From: Streptomyces calvus | Lineage (GTDB): Bacteria; Actinomycetota; Actinomycetes; Streptomycetales; Streptomycetaceae | Direction: 5' to 3' | Length of the DNA stretch: 64,000 nt | Assembly (NCBI RefSeq): GCF_006782915.1 | Contig: NZ_VCNP01000017.1 | Location: 121,071 to 185,070, forward strand | Shown: in pieces, positions 26,020-33,805 of the stretch | Layout: the number at the start of each line of letters is the position of its first letter | Numbering within the stretch: position 1 is the stretch's first letter | Made by a program: the position numbers and the translations under genes | Notes under the pieces: model-generated | Databases searched by the model: none | Told to the model about the DNA's origin: nothing | The model's input: the letters and a program-made list of their open reading frames with translations, nothing else

Positions 26020-26574
26020 ATGTCTGTCTCCCCCGGCTCCCCCGCGGTCTCCACCACCTCCCCGGCTCCGCCCCCTGTCTCCGCGCCCACCCAGGCTGAA
26101 CTCCTCGACTTCGTACGGCGTGCCGCTGCCGACGCCGAGCTGATCGCCTCGCTTCCCCTCGACCCGCAGGGCCGCACCTGGGTGCGGCTCGACGGGCCAG
26201 GCGGCAGTGAGGCCTGGCTGATCGGCTGGCCGCCAGGCACCGGCACCGGCTGGCACGACCACGCCGACTCCGTCGGTGCCTTCATGACCGCGTCGGGCGA
26301 GCTGAAGGAGAACTCACTCGCCGCGCGGCTGCCCACCGACGGCTGGAAGACCCTCGAACTCACCGACGGCGTCGACCGGGAACGCCGGCTGCCGGCCGGG
26401 CAGGGCAGGGCCTTCGGGCGGCATCACGTCCACGAGGTGCTCAACGAGTCCCCGGACCGGCACGCGATCTCCGTGCACGCCTACTATCCGCCGTTGCCGC
26501 GGATCCGCCGCTACAGCCGCAGCGGCGGCATTCTCCGACTGGAGCAGGTCGAGCGCCCGGAGGACTGGCAGTGA
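26020..26574 (+). CDS. cysteine dioxygenase family protein
   Basis: The 184-residue cupin-type protein carries the iron-binding pattern WHDHADS with the HxH pair near residue 79 and a third His in GRHHVHEVLN (about 133), as in bacterial cysteine dioxygenases. These oxidise the cysteine thiol to the sulfinate with O2. A Ser/Pro/Ala-rich N-terminal 25 residues is probably disordered. ATG 26020 follows AGGA (26008-26011). It overlaps the rhodanese gene by 4 nt and is preceded by a Cys-rich leader peptide, so the operon is probably tuned to cysteine level. Confidence 0.9.
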   Translation: MSVSPGSPAVSTTSPAPPPVSAPTQAELLDFVRRAAADAELIASLPLDPQGRTWVRLDGPGGSEAWLIGWPPGTGTGWHDHADSVGAFMTASGELKENSLAARLPTDGWKTLELTDGVDRERRLPAGQGRAFGRHHVHEVLNESPDRHAISVHAYYPPLPRIRRYSRSGGILRLEQVERPEDWQ

Positions 26575-27074
26575 GCGGGACGGAGGAACGGCCCGGCGGC
26601 ACGACGGGCATCGACGCGCTGCTGGAGCGGGTGCGCGCCGGTTACGAGCGTGTGGGGCCCCGGGACGCCTACGAGGCGGCACGCGCGGGCGAGGCACTGT
26701 TGGTGGACATCCGCTATGCCGCCCTGCGGGAGCGGGACGGGCTGATCCCGAGGGCTGTGGTCATCGAGCGCAACGAACTGGAGTGGCGCCTGGATCCGCA
26801 GGGCAGCCACCGCCTTCCCGAGGCCACGGACCACGATCTGCGTGTGGTCGTGATCTGCAACGAGGGCTATGCCTCCAGCCTGGCGGCGGAGTCCCTGCAC
26901 CGGCTGGGACTGCACCGGGCCACCGATCTGGTCGGCGGGTTCCAGGCCTGGTCGGCGGCGGGGCTGCCGGTCGTACCCGCGTCCGCGCAGGACGCGCTGG
27001 GGCCCGCGCATGAAACTCCGGGGCCCGCGCAGGACACGCCGGGGCCTGCCCAGTACACGCCTGGGCCCGCGTAG
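26571..27074 (+). CDS. rhodanese-like domain protein
   Basis: The 167-residue protein contains a single rhodanese domain (about residues 25-130): ALLVDIRYAALRERDG and the active-site loop VVICNEGYASSLAAESL with the catalytic Cys (about 95), ending GGFQAWSAAG. Such proteins transfer sulfane sulphur. The GTG start overlaps the cysteine dioxygenase stop, so both are translated together and probably act in thiol turnover. The last 30 residues are a degenerate GPAxxTP repeat encoded by 21-bp DNA repeats; this tail is unlikely to be part of the fold. Confidence 0.9.
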   Translation: MSGTEERPGGTTGIDALLERVRAGYERVGPRDAYEAARAGEALLVDIRYAALRERDGLIPRAVVIERNELEWRLDPQGSHRLPEATDHDLRVVVICNEGYASSLAAESLHRLGLHRATDLVGGFQAWSAAGLPVVPASAQDALGPAHETPGPAQDTPGPAQYTPGPA

Positions 27075-27080
27075 GACGTG

Positions 27081-27115
27081 CCGGGACGACGCGCCCCCGT
27101 GGCGCGTCGTGCCGG
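27081..27115. terminator. hairpin between convergent rhodanese and recX genes
   Basis: Arms 27081-27095 and 27101-27115 pair with one mismatch in 15 bp around a 5-nt CCCGT loop, lying between the two converging genes. Confidence 0.7.
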
Positions 27116-27150
27116 GGCGTCGGTGCGGTGCCGCCGCGTTCCCGCCGGTG

Positions 27151-27960
27151 TCAGAAACCCTCGTCTCCGAGGAGCTCCGTGTCCTCGCCCTCTTCCTCCA
27201 GTGCCTGTCGGACCACGCGGAGGGCGAGGCCCTCGGGGTAGCCCTTGCGGGCGAGCATGCCCGCGAGGCGACGGATCCGCTTGTCCCGGTCGAGTCCTCG
27301 GGTGGCGCGCAGCTTGCGGGCCACCAGCTCGCGCGCGGTCGCCTCCTCCTGCTCGGAGTCGAGCTGGGAGACGGCCTCGTCGATCAGCGTGGGGTCGACG
27401 CCTTTGGTGCGCAGTTCCTGGGCGAGCGCCCGCCGGGCCAGCCCCCGGCCGTGGTGCCGGGACTCCACCCAGGCGTCCGCGAAGGCACTGTCGTTGATGA
27501 GTCCGACCTCCTCGAACCGGGATAGCACCTCCTCGGCGGCCTCGTCCGGGATCTCCCGCTTGCGCAGGGCGTCGGCGAGCTGCTTCCGGGTGCGCGGGGT
27601 CCCGGTGAGCAGGCGCAGACAGATCGCCCGCGCCCGCTCGACCGGGTCCCCCGAAGGCTCCTCCCGCTCTGCCCTCGACGAGGAAGAGGCACCTCCGTCC
27701 GCCGCGGCCGCCTCGCCGAAGGCCCGGCGTCTGCGCCCGCGTCCACCGCGCGGCCCGCCGTCACGCGAGCCGCCCGCCCGTGCGCCCCCGTCGCGCCGCC
27801 GGCCGCTCCCGGAGTCCGCGTCCGGGAAGCCGCCCGCGCCGGTGCTGTCGTACGCCGTGTCCTCGCCCACGGCTGAGCCGTCGCCGCCGACGGTGTCCCT
27901 CCCCCGTGGGACACCGGAGGCGGCGAACTCGTACTCGGCCCAGTCGGTTCGTCGGGTCAC
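27151..27960 (-). CDS. recX: RecA regulatory protein RecX
   Basis: The 269-residue RecX has its conserved helical repeats in the C-terminal half (about residues 105-265; CLRLLTGTPRTRKQLADAL, GLINDSAFADAWVESR, GLARRALAQELRTKGV), which cap and limit RecA filaments. The first 100 residues form a Gly/Arg/Asp-rich low-complexity extension absent from most RecX proteins but usual in Streptomyces. GTG 27960 lies 3 nt after the recA stop, so the pair is cotranscribed and RecX presumably tracks SOS induction of recA. Confidence 0.95.
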   Translation of the reverse strand: MTRRTDWAEYEFAASGVPRGRDTVGGDGSAVGEDTAYDSTGAGGFPDADSGSGRRRDGGARAGGSRDGGPRGGRGRRRRAFGEAAAADGGASSSSRAEREEPSGDPVERARAICLRLLTGTPRTRKQLADALRKREIPDEAAEEVLSRFEEVGLINDSAFADAWVESRHHGRGLARRALAQELRTKGVDPTLIDEAVSQLDSEQEEATARELVARKLRATRGLDRDKRIRRLAGMLARKGYPEGLALRVVRQALEEEGEDTELLGDEGF

Positions 27961-27963
27961 GGG

Positions 27964-29079
27964 TCAGCTCTTGGCCGCCGCGGCCTTGGACTTGGTGGAC
28001 TTGGCCGCCGGGGCCGGCACCGCGGCCGCCTCGGCCGGGGAAGCCGCGGCATCCGCGGCCGGCTCGGCGGAGGGCTCCTCGGCCCGCACGCCGACGCCCA
28101 GCTTCTCCTTGATCTTCTTCTCGATCTCGTTGGCGAGGTCGGGGTTGTCCTTCAGGAAGTTGCGGGCGTTCTCCTTGCCCTGGCCGAGCTGGTCGCCCTC
28201 GTACGTGTACCAGGCGCCGGCCTTGCGGACGAAGCCGTGCTCCACGCCCATGTCGATCAGGCCGCCCTCACGGCTGATGCCCTGGCCGTAGAGGATGTCG
28301 AACTCGGCCTGCTTGAAGGGCGGGGCCACCTTGTTCTTGACGACCTTGCAGCGGGTGCGGTTGCCGACCGCCTCGGTGCCGTCCTTCAGGGTCTCGATGC
28401 GACGGATGTCGATACGCACCGAGGCGTAGAACTTCAGCGCGCGGCCACCGGTCGTGGTCTCCGGCGAACCGAACATGACGCCGATCTTCTCGCGGAGCTG
28501 GTTGATGAAGATGGCGGTGGTCTTGGACTGGTTGAGGGCGCTGGTGATCTTCCGCAGGGCCTGGCTCATCAGACGGGCCTGCAGGCCGACGTGGCTGTCA
28601 CCCATCTCGCCCTCGATCTCCGCACGCGGGACGAGCGCGGCGACGGAGTCGATGACGATGAGGTCGAGGGCACCGGAGCGGACCAGCATGTCCACGATCT
28701 CCAGGGCCTGCTCGCCGTTGTCCGGCTGGGAGAGGATGAGGTTGTCGATGTCGACGCCGAGCTTCTTCGCGTACTCGGGGTCGAGGGCGTGCTCCGCGTC
28801 CACGAAGGCGACCTGGCCGCCGGCCTTCTGCGCGTTCGCCACGGCGTGCAGCGTCAGGGTCGTCTTACCGGAGGACTCCGGTCCGTAGATCTCCACCACA
28901 CGGCCGCGCGGCAGGCCGCCGACGCCGAGGGCCACGTCGAGCGCGGTCGACCCGGTCGGGATGACCTCGATGGGCTCCTTCGACCGCTCGCCCATGCGCA
29001 TGACCGCGCCCTTGCCGAATTGCCGTTCAATCTGTGCGAGCGCGGCGTCGAGCGCCTTCTCGCGGTCGGTTCCTGCCAT
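27964..29079 (-). CDS. recA: recombinase RecA
   Basis: The 371-residue protein is canonical Rec[19 protein letters not shown] start, Walker [11 protein letters not shown] (about 70), Walker [20 protein letters not shown], the L1/L2 loops ([22 protein letters not shown]) and a C-terminal Lys/Ala-rich tail ([12 protein letters not shown]) typical of actinomycetes. ATG 29079 is preceded by GGTGGAA. A LexA-type box lies about 165 bp upstream, so expression should rise with DNA damage. Confidence 0.98.
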   Translation of the reverse strand: MAGTDREKALDAALAQIERQFGKGAVMRMGERSKEPIEVIPTGSTALDVALGVGGLPRGRVVEIYGPESSGKTTLTLHAVANAQKAGGQVAFVDAEHALDPEYAKKLGVDIDNLILSQPDNGEQALEIVDMLVRSGALDLIVIDSVAALVPRAEIEGEMGDSHVGLQARLMSQALRKITSALNQSKTTAIFINQLREKIGVMFGSPETTTGGRALKFYASVRIDIRRIETLKDGTEAVGNRTRCKVVKNKVAPPFKQAEFDILYGQGISREGGLIDMGVEHGFVRKAGAWYTYEGDQLGQGKENARNFLKDNPDLANEIEKKIKEKLGVGVRAEEPSAEPAADAAASPAEAAAVPAPAAKSTKSKAAAAKS

Positions 29080-29244
29080 GGGTTCCACCCGATTTGCTTG
29101 AGTCGATCGCTTCACGTCAAAGACGCTAACGCCTGCCACTGACAACGCGCCCCGACGCACCTCCGGCCTGTGGACAACGCGGCCTCTTTTCCACCCAAAC
29201 CGGAGCAGAACACCCGCCGTTGAGCCTCACCGGCACCTCCATAA

Positions 29245-29256
29245 GAATGGATGTTC
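29245..29256 (-). promoter_or_regulatory. SOS box (LexA operator) of recA
   Basis: On the minus strand this reads GAACATCCATTC, which matches the actinomycete LexA operator I recall (GAAC-N4-GTTC type, with ATTC as the right half). It is about 165 bp upstream of the recA start. The divergent gene at 29398 starts about 140 bp away on the other side and could also be affected. Confidence 0.75.
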
Positions 29257-29329
29257 GATTTTTGTGTCAAGCCGCACCGCGCGGCACATCCACGACCCTC
29301 ACCACCTCCCACCCCTGACTTGCCTACCC

Positions 29330-29365
29330 GGAAAGTCAAAGGTAACTTTCCCACCAGGAAAGTTA
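29330..29365 (+). promoter_or_regulatory. three-half-site operator upstream of the wHTH/ABC-2 operon
   Basis: TAACTTTCC (29343-29351) and GGAAAGTTA (29357-29365) form a perfect 9-bp inverted repeat with a 5-nt spacer. A third half-site GGAAAGTCA lies at 29330-29338. It is 33 bp upstream of the first gene of an operon that encodes a winged-helix regulator, so an autoregulatory operator is the simplest reading. Confidence 0.6.
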
Positions 29366-29397
29366 ACTGTCGCACGTCGCCAGGGGAGGAGATGGCC

Positions 29398-29904
29398 GTG
29401 AGCGCACCGGTGGATGCCGAACAGGCCTGGAAGGATCTGCAGCGCATCCGAGTGCCGCAGGAGCGGGTGTACGACGAGATGGAGCGGTCCGCCTCCGGCG
29501 GCCCCGGCGCCACCTACGCCGCGGCCGCGCTCATGTGGGTCTTCCTGGTCGGCACGAGCCTGGACCTCCCCCTGTGGGGCGTCCTGCTGTCCCTGGTCGC
29601 CTACGTCGTACTGCTGAGCGCACTCGCCGTGGTCCACAGCCGCAGGAGCCGGATGCAGCTGCACCACTCCCGCTACAACAAGCGGACGTTCGTCACGTTC
29701 GCCGGGGGCGCGCTGGTGACCGGCGGGACGGTCCTGCTGTCCGGCCGGCTGGTCGAGTCGCTCGACGCACCGCTCGCCGGACTGATCCAGGCCACGGTCA
29801 CGACGGCCGCGTTCCTGCTGTTCGTCGGGCCGGCGAGCCGCTGGGCGGTCGGCTCGCTGCGCGGGCACGCCGAACGGACGGCCCGCGAGGGTGAGGGACG
29901 ATGA
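29398..29904 (+). CDS. small multi-helix membrane protein of regulator/ABC operon
   Basis: The 168-residue product has a helical N-terminus (EQAWKDLQRIRVPQERVYDEME) and four hydrophobic segments (about residues 40-58, 60-78, 105-122 and 133-150). No catalytic motif is seen. GTG 29398 is preferred over ATG 29392 because GGAGG (29385-29389) is 8 nt before the GTG but only 2 nt before the ATG. It overlaps the regulator gene by 4 nt. It may be an accessory or signal-sensing membrane component for the exporter; function unknown. Confidence 0.8.
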   Translation: MSAPVDAEQAWKDLQRIRVPQERVYDEMERSASGGPGATYAAAALMWVFLVGTSLDLPLWGVLLSLVAYVVLLSALAVVHSRRSRMQLHHSRYNKRTFVTFAGGALVTGGTVLLSGRLVESLDAPLAGLIQATVTTAAFLLFVGPASRWAVGSLRGHAERTAREGEGR

Positions 29905-30263
29905 GCACTCCCGAAGGCTTCGACGAACTGATCCATCCCGCCACCCGGCTGTCGGTGGTGGCGCTGCTCGCCACCACCGAGTGGGCGGACTTCGCCTTCG
30001 TCCGCGAGAGCCTCTCGCTCAGCGACTCCGCGCTCTCCAAACAGCTACACACCCTGGAGGACGCCGGATATCTGGAAGTCCTGAAGGAGGGCGGCGGCCG
30101 CAAGCGGCGCACGAGGGTCCGGCTGACGGACCGCGGCCGCAGCGCCTTCGACGGGCATGTGGCGGCGCTGCGGGCGATCGTCGACGGCGCAGGCGCGGGC
30201 CCCGGCTCCCGCGCGGCGGAGTCCGGTCCGGTCACGCAGCAGCACGCGGAGGCGGGGCGATGA
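29901..30263 (+). CDS. winged-helix transcriptional regulator
   Basis: The 120-residue protein has a MarR/ArsR-like winged helix: HPATRLSVVALLA, the recognition region SLSDSALSKQLHTLEDAGYLEV and a basic wing (GGGRKRRTRVRLTDRGR). It fits the HTH_34-type family that often sits beside ABC-2 exporters. ATG 29901 overlaps the previous stop (ATGA) and its own stop overlaps the ATPase start, so all are coupled. It probably binds the AACTTTCC inverted repeat upstream of the operon. Confidence 0.88.
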   Translation: MSTPEGFDELIHPATRLSVVALLATTEWADFAFVRESLSLSDSALSKQLHTLEDAGYLEVLKEGGGRKRRTRVRLTDRGRSAFDGHVAALRAIVDGAGAGPGSRAAESGPVTQQHAEAGR

Positions 30264-31183
30264 CTTCCGCCACCTCCACCGACCGGTCCGTCGTCCGGGC
30301 ACGCGACGTGCGCATGTCGTACGGCGCCGTCGACGTCCTTTGCGGCGTCGACCTGGAGATCCGCAGCGGCGAGGTGTTCGCCCTGCTCGGGCCGAACGGC
30401 GCCGGGAAGACCACGACCGTGGAGATCCTCGAGGGCTTCCGGCAGCGCTCCGCCGGTGACGTCAGCGTCCTCGGCGCGGACCCGGAGCGGGGCGACGACG
30501 TCTGGCGCGGACGCATCGGACTGGTGCTGCAGTCCTGGCGCGACCACCGCCGCTGGCGGGTGGCCGAGCTCCTGTCGCACTTCACGACGTACTACCCCGA
30601 CCCCCGCGACCCGGCCGAGCTGCTGGGCCTGACCGGGCTGACCGGGCAGGCCGACCAGCGGGTGGAACTGCTGTCCGGCGGTCAGCGGCGGCGGCTGGAC
30701 GTCGCGCTCGGCATCGTCGGGCGGCCGGAGCTGCTGTTCCTGGACGAGCCGACCACGGGCTTCGACCCGGAGGCGCGGCACGAGTTCCATTCCCTGGTCG
30801 AACGGCTGGCCCGGGACGAGGGCGTCACCGTCCTGCTCACCACGCACGACCTGGCGGAGGCCGAACGGCTCGCGGACCGGATCGGCATGCTGGTCGGCGG
30901 CCGGATCCGCGCCTGTGGCACCCCGTCGGAGCTGGCCCGGCAGGCCGCCGCTCAGGCCGAGGTCCGCTGGACCGCGGACGACGGCACGCGTCACCGCGCC
31001 CGGACCGCGGACCCGTCACGGCTGGTGTGGGAGCTCCACCGGGACGCGGACGGGCCGATCCCCGGTCTGGAGGTCCGGCGTCCGACGCTGGAGGACACCT
31101 ATCTGCACATGGTGCACCGGCAGGCCGACGGCACGGGCGGGGCTGTGGACGAAGTGGTGGACGAGGAGGCGGGGGCCGCATGA
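30260..31183 (+). CDS. ABC-2 type exporter ATP-binding protein
   Basis: The 307-residue ATPase has Walker A GPNGAGKTTT (about 47), Q-loop VLQSWRDHRRWR, signature LSGGQRRRLD, Walker B LLFLDEPTTGFDPEA, and the C-terminal extension common in drug or antibiotic export ATPases. Its ATG overlaps the regulator stop, and its stop overlaps the permease start, so subunit amounts are matched. The substrate is unknown; local regulation suggests a toxic or signalling compound. Confidence 0.93.
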   Translation: MTSATSTDRSVVRARDVRMSYGAVDVLCGVDLEIRSGEVFALLGPNGAGKTTTVEILEGFRQRSAGDVSVLGADPERGDDVWRGRIGLVLQSWRDHRRWRVAELLSHFTTYYPDPRDPAELLGLTGLTGQADQRVELLSGGQRRRLDVALGIVGRPELLFLDEPTTGFDPEARHEFHSLVERLARDEGVTVLLTTHDLAEAERLADRIGMLVGGRIRACGTPSELARQAAAQAEVRWTADDGTRHRARTADPSRLVWELHRDADGPIPGLEVRRPTLEDTYLHMVHRQADGTGGAVDEVVDEEAGAA

Positions 31184-32091
31184 GGGACGGGCGGATGACG
31201 AACGGGACGGCCCGGGCGGCGGGCGGGGTGCCGAGGCCGCGCCGCACGGCCTGGCGCGCGGGGTTGCTGCGCGGCGCCATCGAGGTGCGGCACCTGCTGA
31301 ACAATCCCAAGGAGATGACCGGCCATCTCACCAATGTCGGCGTCGCACTGCTGGTCGCCGCCTACATCAGTGACGACGTACCGGGGACCCGTACGCCGAT
31401 GGCCCATCTGGTGATCGCGGGTTTCGCCGCGTACCTGCTGTTCCAGATCGGGCTGCTCAACGTCCCGCAGATGCTCGTGACCGAGCGCGAGGAGGGAGTG
31501 CTGCTGCGGCTGCGCGCCACCCCCGGCGGAATACCGGCCTACCTGGTCGCCAAGTGTCTGCTGGTGGTCGTCACGGCGGTCGGCACTCTGGTGCTGCTGC
31601 TGGGAGCCGCGGCGCTGCTGGCGGACGGGCCGTTGCCGCGCGGGACGGACGACTGGCTGACGCTGCTGTGGGTCACCACGCTCGGGCTGCTCGCCGTCGT
31701 CCCGCTGGGCGCGGCCCTGGGTGCCGTGCTGCCCAACCCGCGCGAGGCGCTGGCCCTGATCGTGCTGCCGACGATGGGGCTGCTGCTGATCTCGGGAGCG
31801 ATGTTCCCGCTCACGTCGCTGCCCGTTCCGGTGCAGCAGGTGGCCGCTGTCTTCCCGCTCAAGTGGACGGCCCAGGGCGTGCGCTCGGCGCTGCTGCCGG
31901 ACGCCGCGCGGACCGCCGAGGCGGCCGGTTCCTGGGAGCTGCCCATGGTGGCGCTGGTGCTGACCGCGTGGGCGGTCCTCGGGTTCCTCCTGGCCGTGCC
32001 CCTGCTGCGCCGCGCGGCCCGCCGCGAGTCCGGCTCCCGCCTGGCCGACCGCCACCGCAAGGCCGCCCGGAACGGCGCGGTGCCGGCCTAG
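31180..32091 (+). CDS. ABC-2 type exporter permease
   Basis: The 303-residue membrane subunit has six predicted helices starting near residue 50 (VGVALLVAAYISD) and ending LTAWAVLGFLLAVPLL, with the ABC-2 signature in the fifth-helix region (LALIVLPTMGLLLISGAMFPLTSLP). ATG 31180 overlaps the ATPase stop. An N-terminal Arg-rich stretch of about 30 residues is cytoplasmic. It completes a four-gene operon. Confidence 0.92.
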   Translation: MRDGRMTNGTARAAGGVPRPRRTAWRAGLLRGAIEVRHLLNNPKEMTGHLTNVGVALLVAAYISDDVPGTRTPMAHLVIAGFAAYLLFQIGLLNVPQMLVTEREEGVLLRLRATPGGIPAYLVAKCLLVVVTAVGTLVLLLGAAALLADGPLPRGTDDWLTLLWVTTLGLLAVVPLGAALGAVLPNPREALALIVLPTMGLLLISGAMFPLTSLPVPVQQVAAVFPLKWTAQGVRSALLPDAARTAEAAGSWELPMVALVLTAWAVLGFLLAVPLLRRAARRESGSRLADRHRKAARNGAVPA

Positions 32092-32111
32092 ACGGGGCTT
32101 CCGCCCGCCGG

Positions 32112-32142
32112 ACCCGACCGAGGAGCCCCGCCCATCGGTCGG
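32112..32142. terminator. hairpin between convergent exporter and AI-2E genes
   Basis: CCCGACCGA (32112-32120) and TCGGTCGGG (32134-32142) form a perfect 9-bp stem just after the permease stop and just before the stop of the convergent AI-2E gene. Confidence 0.5.
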
Positions 32143-32148
32143 GCCTCC

Positions 32149-33411
32149 TCAGGATCCCGCGTCCTCGACGCGCGGGCGGGTCGTGTCCGGGCGGCGGGCC
32201 CACAGCCCGCGGACGCGCAGGAGCAGCCCGGGCCCGCCTCCGGGTCCGCGGTGGCCGTGCACCCGGGGGTCGTCCGTGACGTCGTACCGCTTCACATACG
32301 CCCCGAGGAACGCCTGGAGCGTGGCGATCGCGGGGATGGCGATGAGCGCGCCGACGGCACCGAGCAGGGCGGTGCCCGCGACGACCGAGCCGAAGGCGAC
32401 CGCCGGGTGGATGTCGACGGTCCTGGAGGTCAGCTTGGGCTGCAGCACGTAGTTCTCGAACTGCTGGTAGAACACCACGAAGGTCAGCACCCACAGCGCG
32501 TACCAGGGGTCGACCGTGAAGGCGATCAGCATGGGCAGCGCGCCCGCGAGGTAGGTGCCGATGGTGGGGATGAACTGCGACACCAGGCCCACCCACACGG
32601 CGAGCACGGGCGCGTAGGGCACCTCGAGGACCTCCAGCAGCACGAAGTGCGCAAGGCCGGAAATGAGCGCCATCAGCCCGCGCGAGTACAGGTAGCCGCC
32701 GGTCTTGTTCACGGCGATCTCCCACGCGCGCAGCACCTCGGCCTGGCGGGCGGGCGGCAGCAGGGAGCACACGGTGCGCCGCAGGCGCGGGCCGTCGGCG
32801 GCGAAGTAGAAGGAGAACAGGCCGACGGTGAGCAGCTGGAACAGACCGCCGAGGACCTGCGCGGACACGTCGAGGACACCGGTGGCGCTGTTCTGGACGT
32901 AGTCGCGCAGCCAGTCGGAGCGCAGCAGGCCCTCCTGGACGTCCACCCGCCGCAGCTCGGTGTGGAAGTGCGCGTTGACCCAGTTGATCACCGAGTCGAG
33001 GTAGTCCGGGAAGTCCTCGACGATCGTGATGATCTGTCCCGCAAGCATCGACCCGAGCAGGGTGACGAAACCCGCCGCCGTGACGAACACGCCCAGGAAG
33101 ACGAGGAAGGTGCCCAGGCCCCGGCGCACCCCGCGCGCGGCCATCCAGCTCACCGCGGGTTCGACGGCGAGCGCCAGGAAGAAGGCGATGAGGACGTTGA
33201 TCAGCAGCCCGGTGAGCTGGTGGAACGCCCAGCTGCCGAGTTGGAACACGGCGATCAGCGCGAGCGCCAGCACCATGGCGCGCGGCAGCCAGCGCGGCAT
33301 GCGCGCGCCCGGCTCGGCCGCGTGGCCCACCGGAGGGGGTCCGGTGGGCGGCGGCGCTCCGGGCGCGCTGGGCTGCCGGGCCGTCCGCCCGGTTTCGTCA
33401 GTGGCTGCCAC
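32149..33411 (-). CDS. AI-2E family transporter
   Basis: The 420-residue membrane protein of the PerM/YhhT (AI-2E) family begins with a Pro/Gly-rich cytoplasmic stretch, then helices in the usual arrangement (VLALALIAVFQLGSWAF, LLINVLIAFFLALAVEPAVSW). The conserved segments VGLVSQFIPTIGTYLAGALP and VVFYQQFENYVLQPKLTSRTVDIHP are clear. Members export small molecules or ions; the AI-2 link holds for only a few. The start is GTG 33411, with a weak binding site. Confidence 0.92.
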   Translation of the reverse strand: MAATDETGRTARQPSAPGAPPPTGPPPVGHAAEPGARMPRWLPRAMVLALALIAVFQLGSWAFHQLTGLLINVLIAFFLALAVEPAVSWMAARGVRRGLGTFLVFLGVFVTAAGFVTLLGSMLAGQIITIVEDFPDYLDSVINWVNAHFHTELRRVDVQEGLLRSDWLRDYVQNSATGVLDVSAQVLGGLFQLLTVGLFSFYFAADGPRLRRTVCSLLPPARQAEVLRAWEIAVNKTGGYLYSRGLMALISGLAHFVLLEVLEVPYAPVLAVWVGLVSQFIPTIGTYLAGALPMLIAFTVDPWYALWVLTFVVFYQQFENYVLQPKLTSRTVDIHPAVAFGSVVAGTALLGAVGALIAIPAIATLQAFLGAYVKRYDVTDDPRVHGHRGPGGGPGLLLRVRGLWARRPDTTRPRVEDAGS

Positions 33412-33532
33412 GGCTCAAGTCTCGCCCACGCCGACGGTGGCCGTCCGCCCACCGGGGATCTCTGTCACGATCAGCACTTCTCCACGGTGACGGTCGACGT
33501 TTCTTCGGGGCGGGTCGCCTCTCCTGGGCGGG

Positions 33533-33727
33533 TCACCGCTTCTCCAGGGGTACGTCCATGACGGCGCAGACCACCTGCCAGACGTCCTTGGCGTCCCAGC
33601 CGGCCGCCAGCGCCTCGTGCACGGTACGCCCGCCGAGCTCCGACATGACATGGTCACGTGCGAAGGTGTCGGCGTATCCCGCGCCGAAGTGCTCCGCCAT
33701 CCGCTCCCAGAAAACCGTCAACCGCAT
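33533..33727 (-). CDS. DUF3046 family protein
   Basis: The 64-residue protein begins MRLTVFWERMAEHFGAGYA and ends DVWQVVCAVMDVPLEKR, as in the small actinobacterial DUF3046 family. ATG 33727 has a GGGGG stretch upstream. Function is unknown for the family; I recall it often lying near recA/recX in actinobacteria, which is about 4.5 kb away here. Confidence 0.9.
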   Translation of the reverse strand: MRLTVFWERMAEHFGAGYADTFARDHVMSELGGRTVHEALAAGWDAKDVWQVVCAVMDVPLEKR

Positions 33728-33805
33728 GCCCCCAGTATCCCGCCTGCGGGGGTGGCCCCGAGCCGGTGCGCCTGCCCGCGCCGCTTTGCGCCTACGGTCG
33801 GATCC

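Noticed and set aside
24400..26574. 724-codon frame ending with the cysteine dioxygenase
   Set aside because: Only the last 185 codons are real; upstream it is an out-of-frame reading of the monooxygenase and the repeat region.
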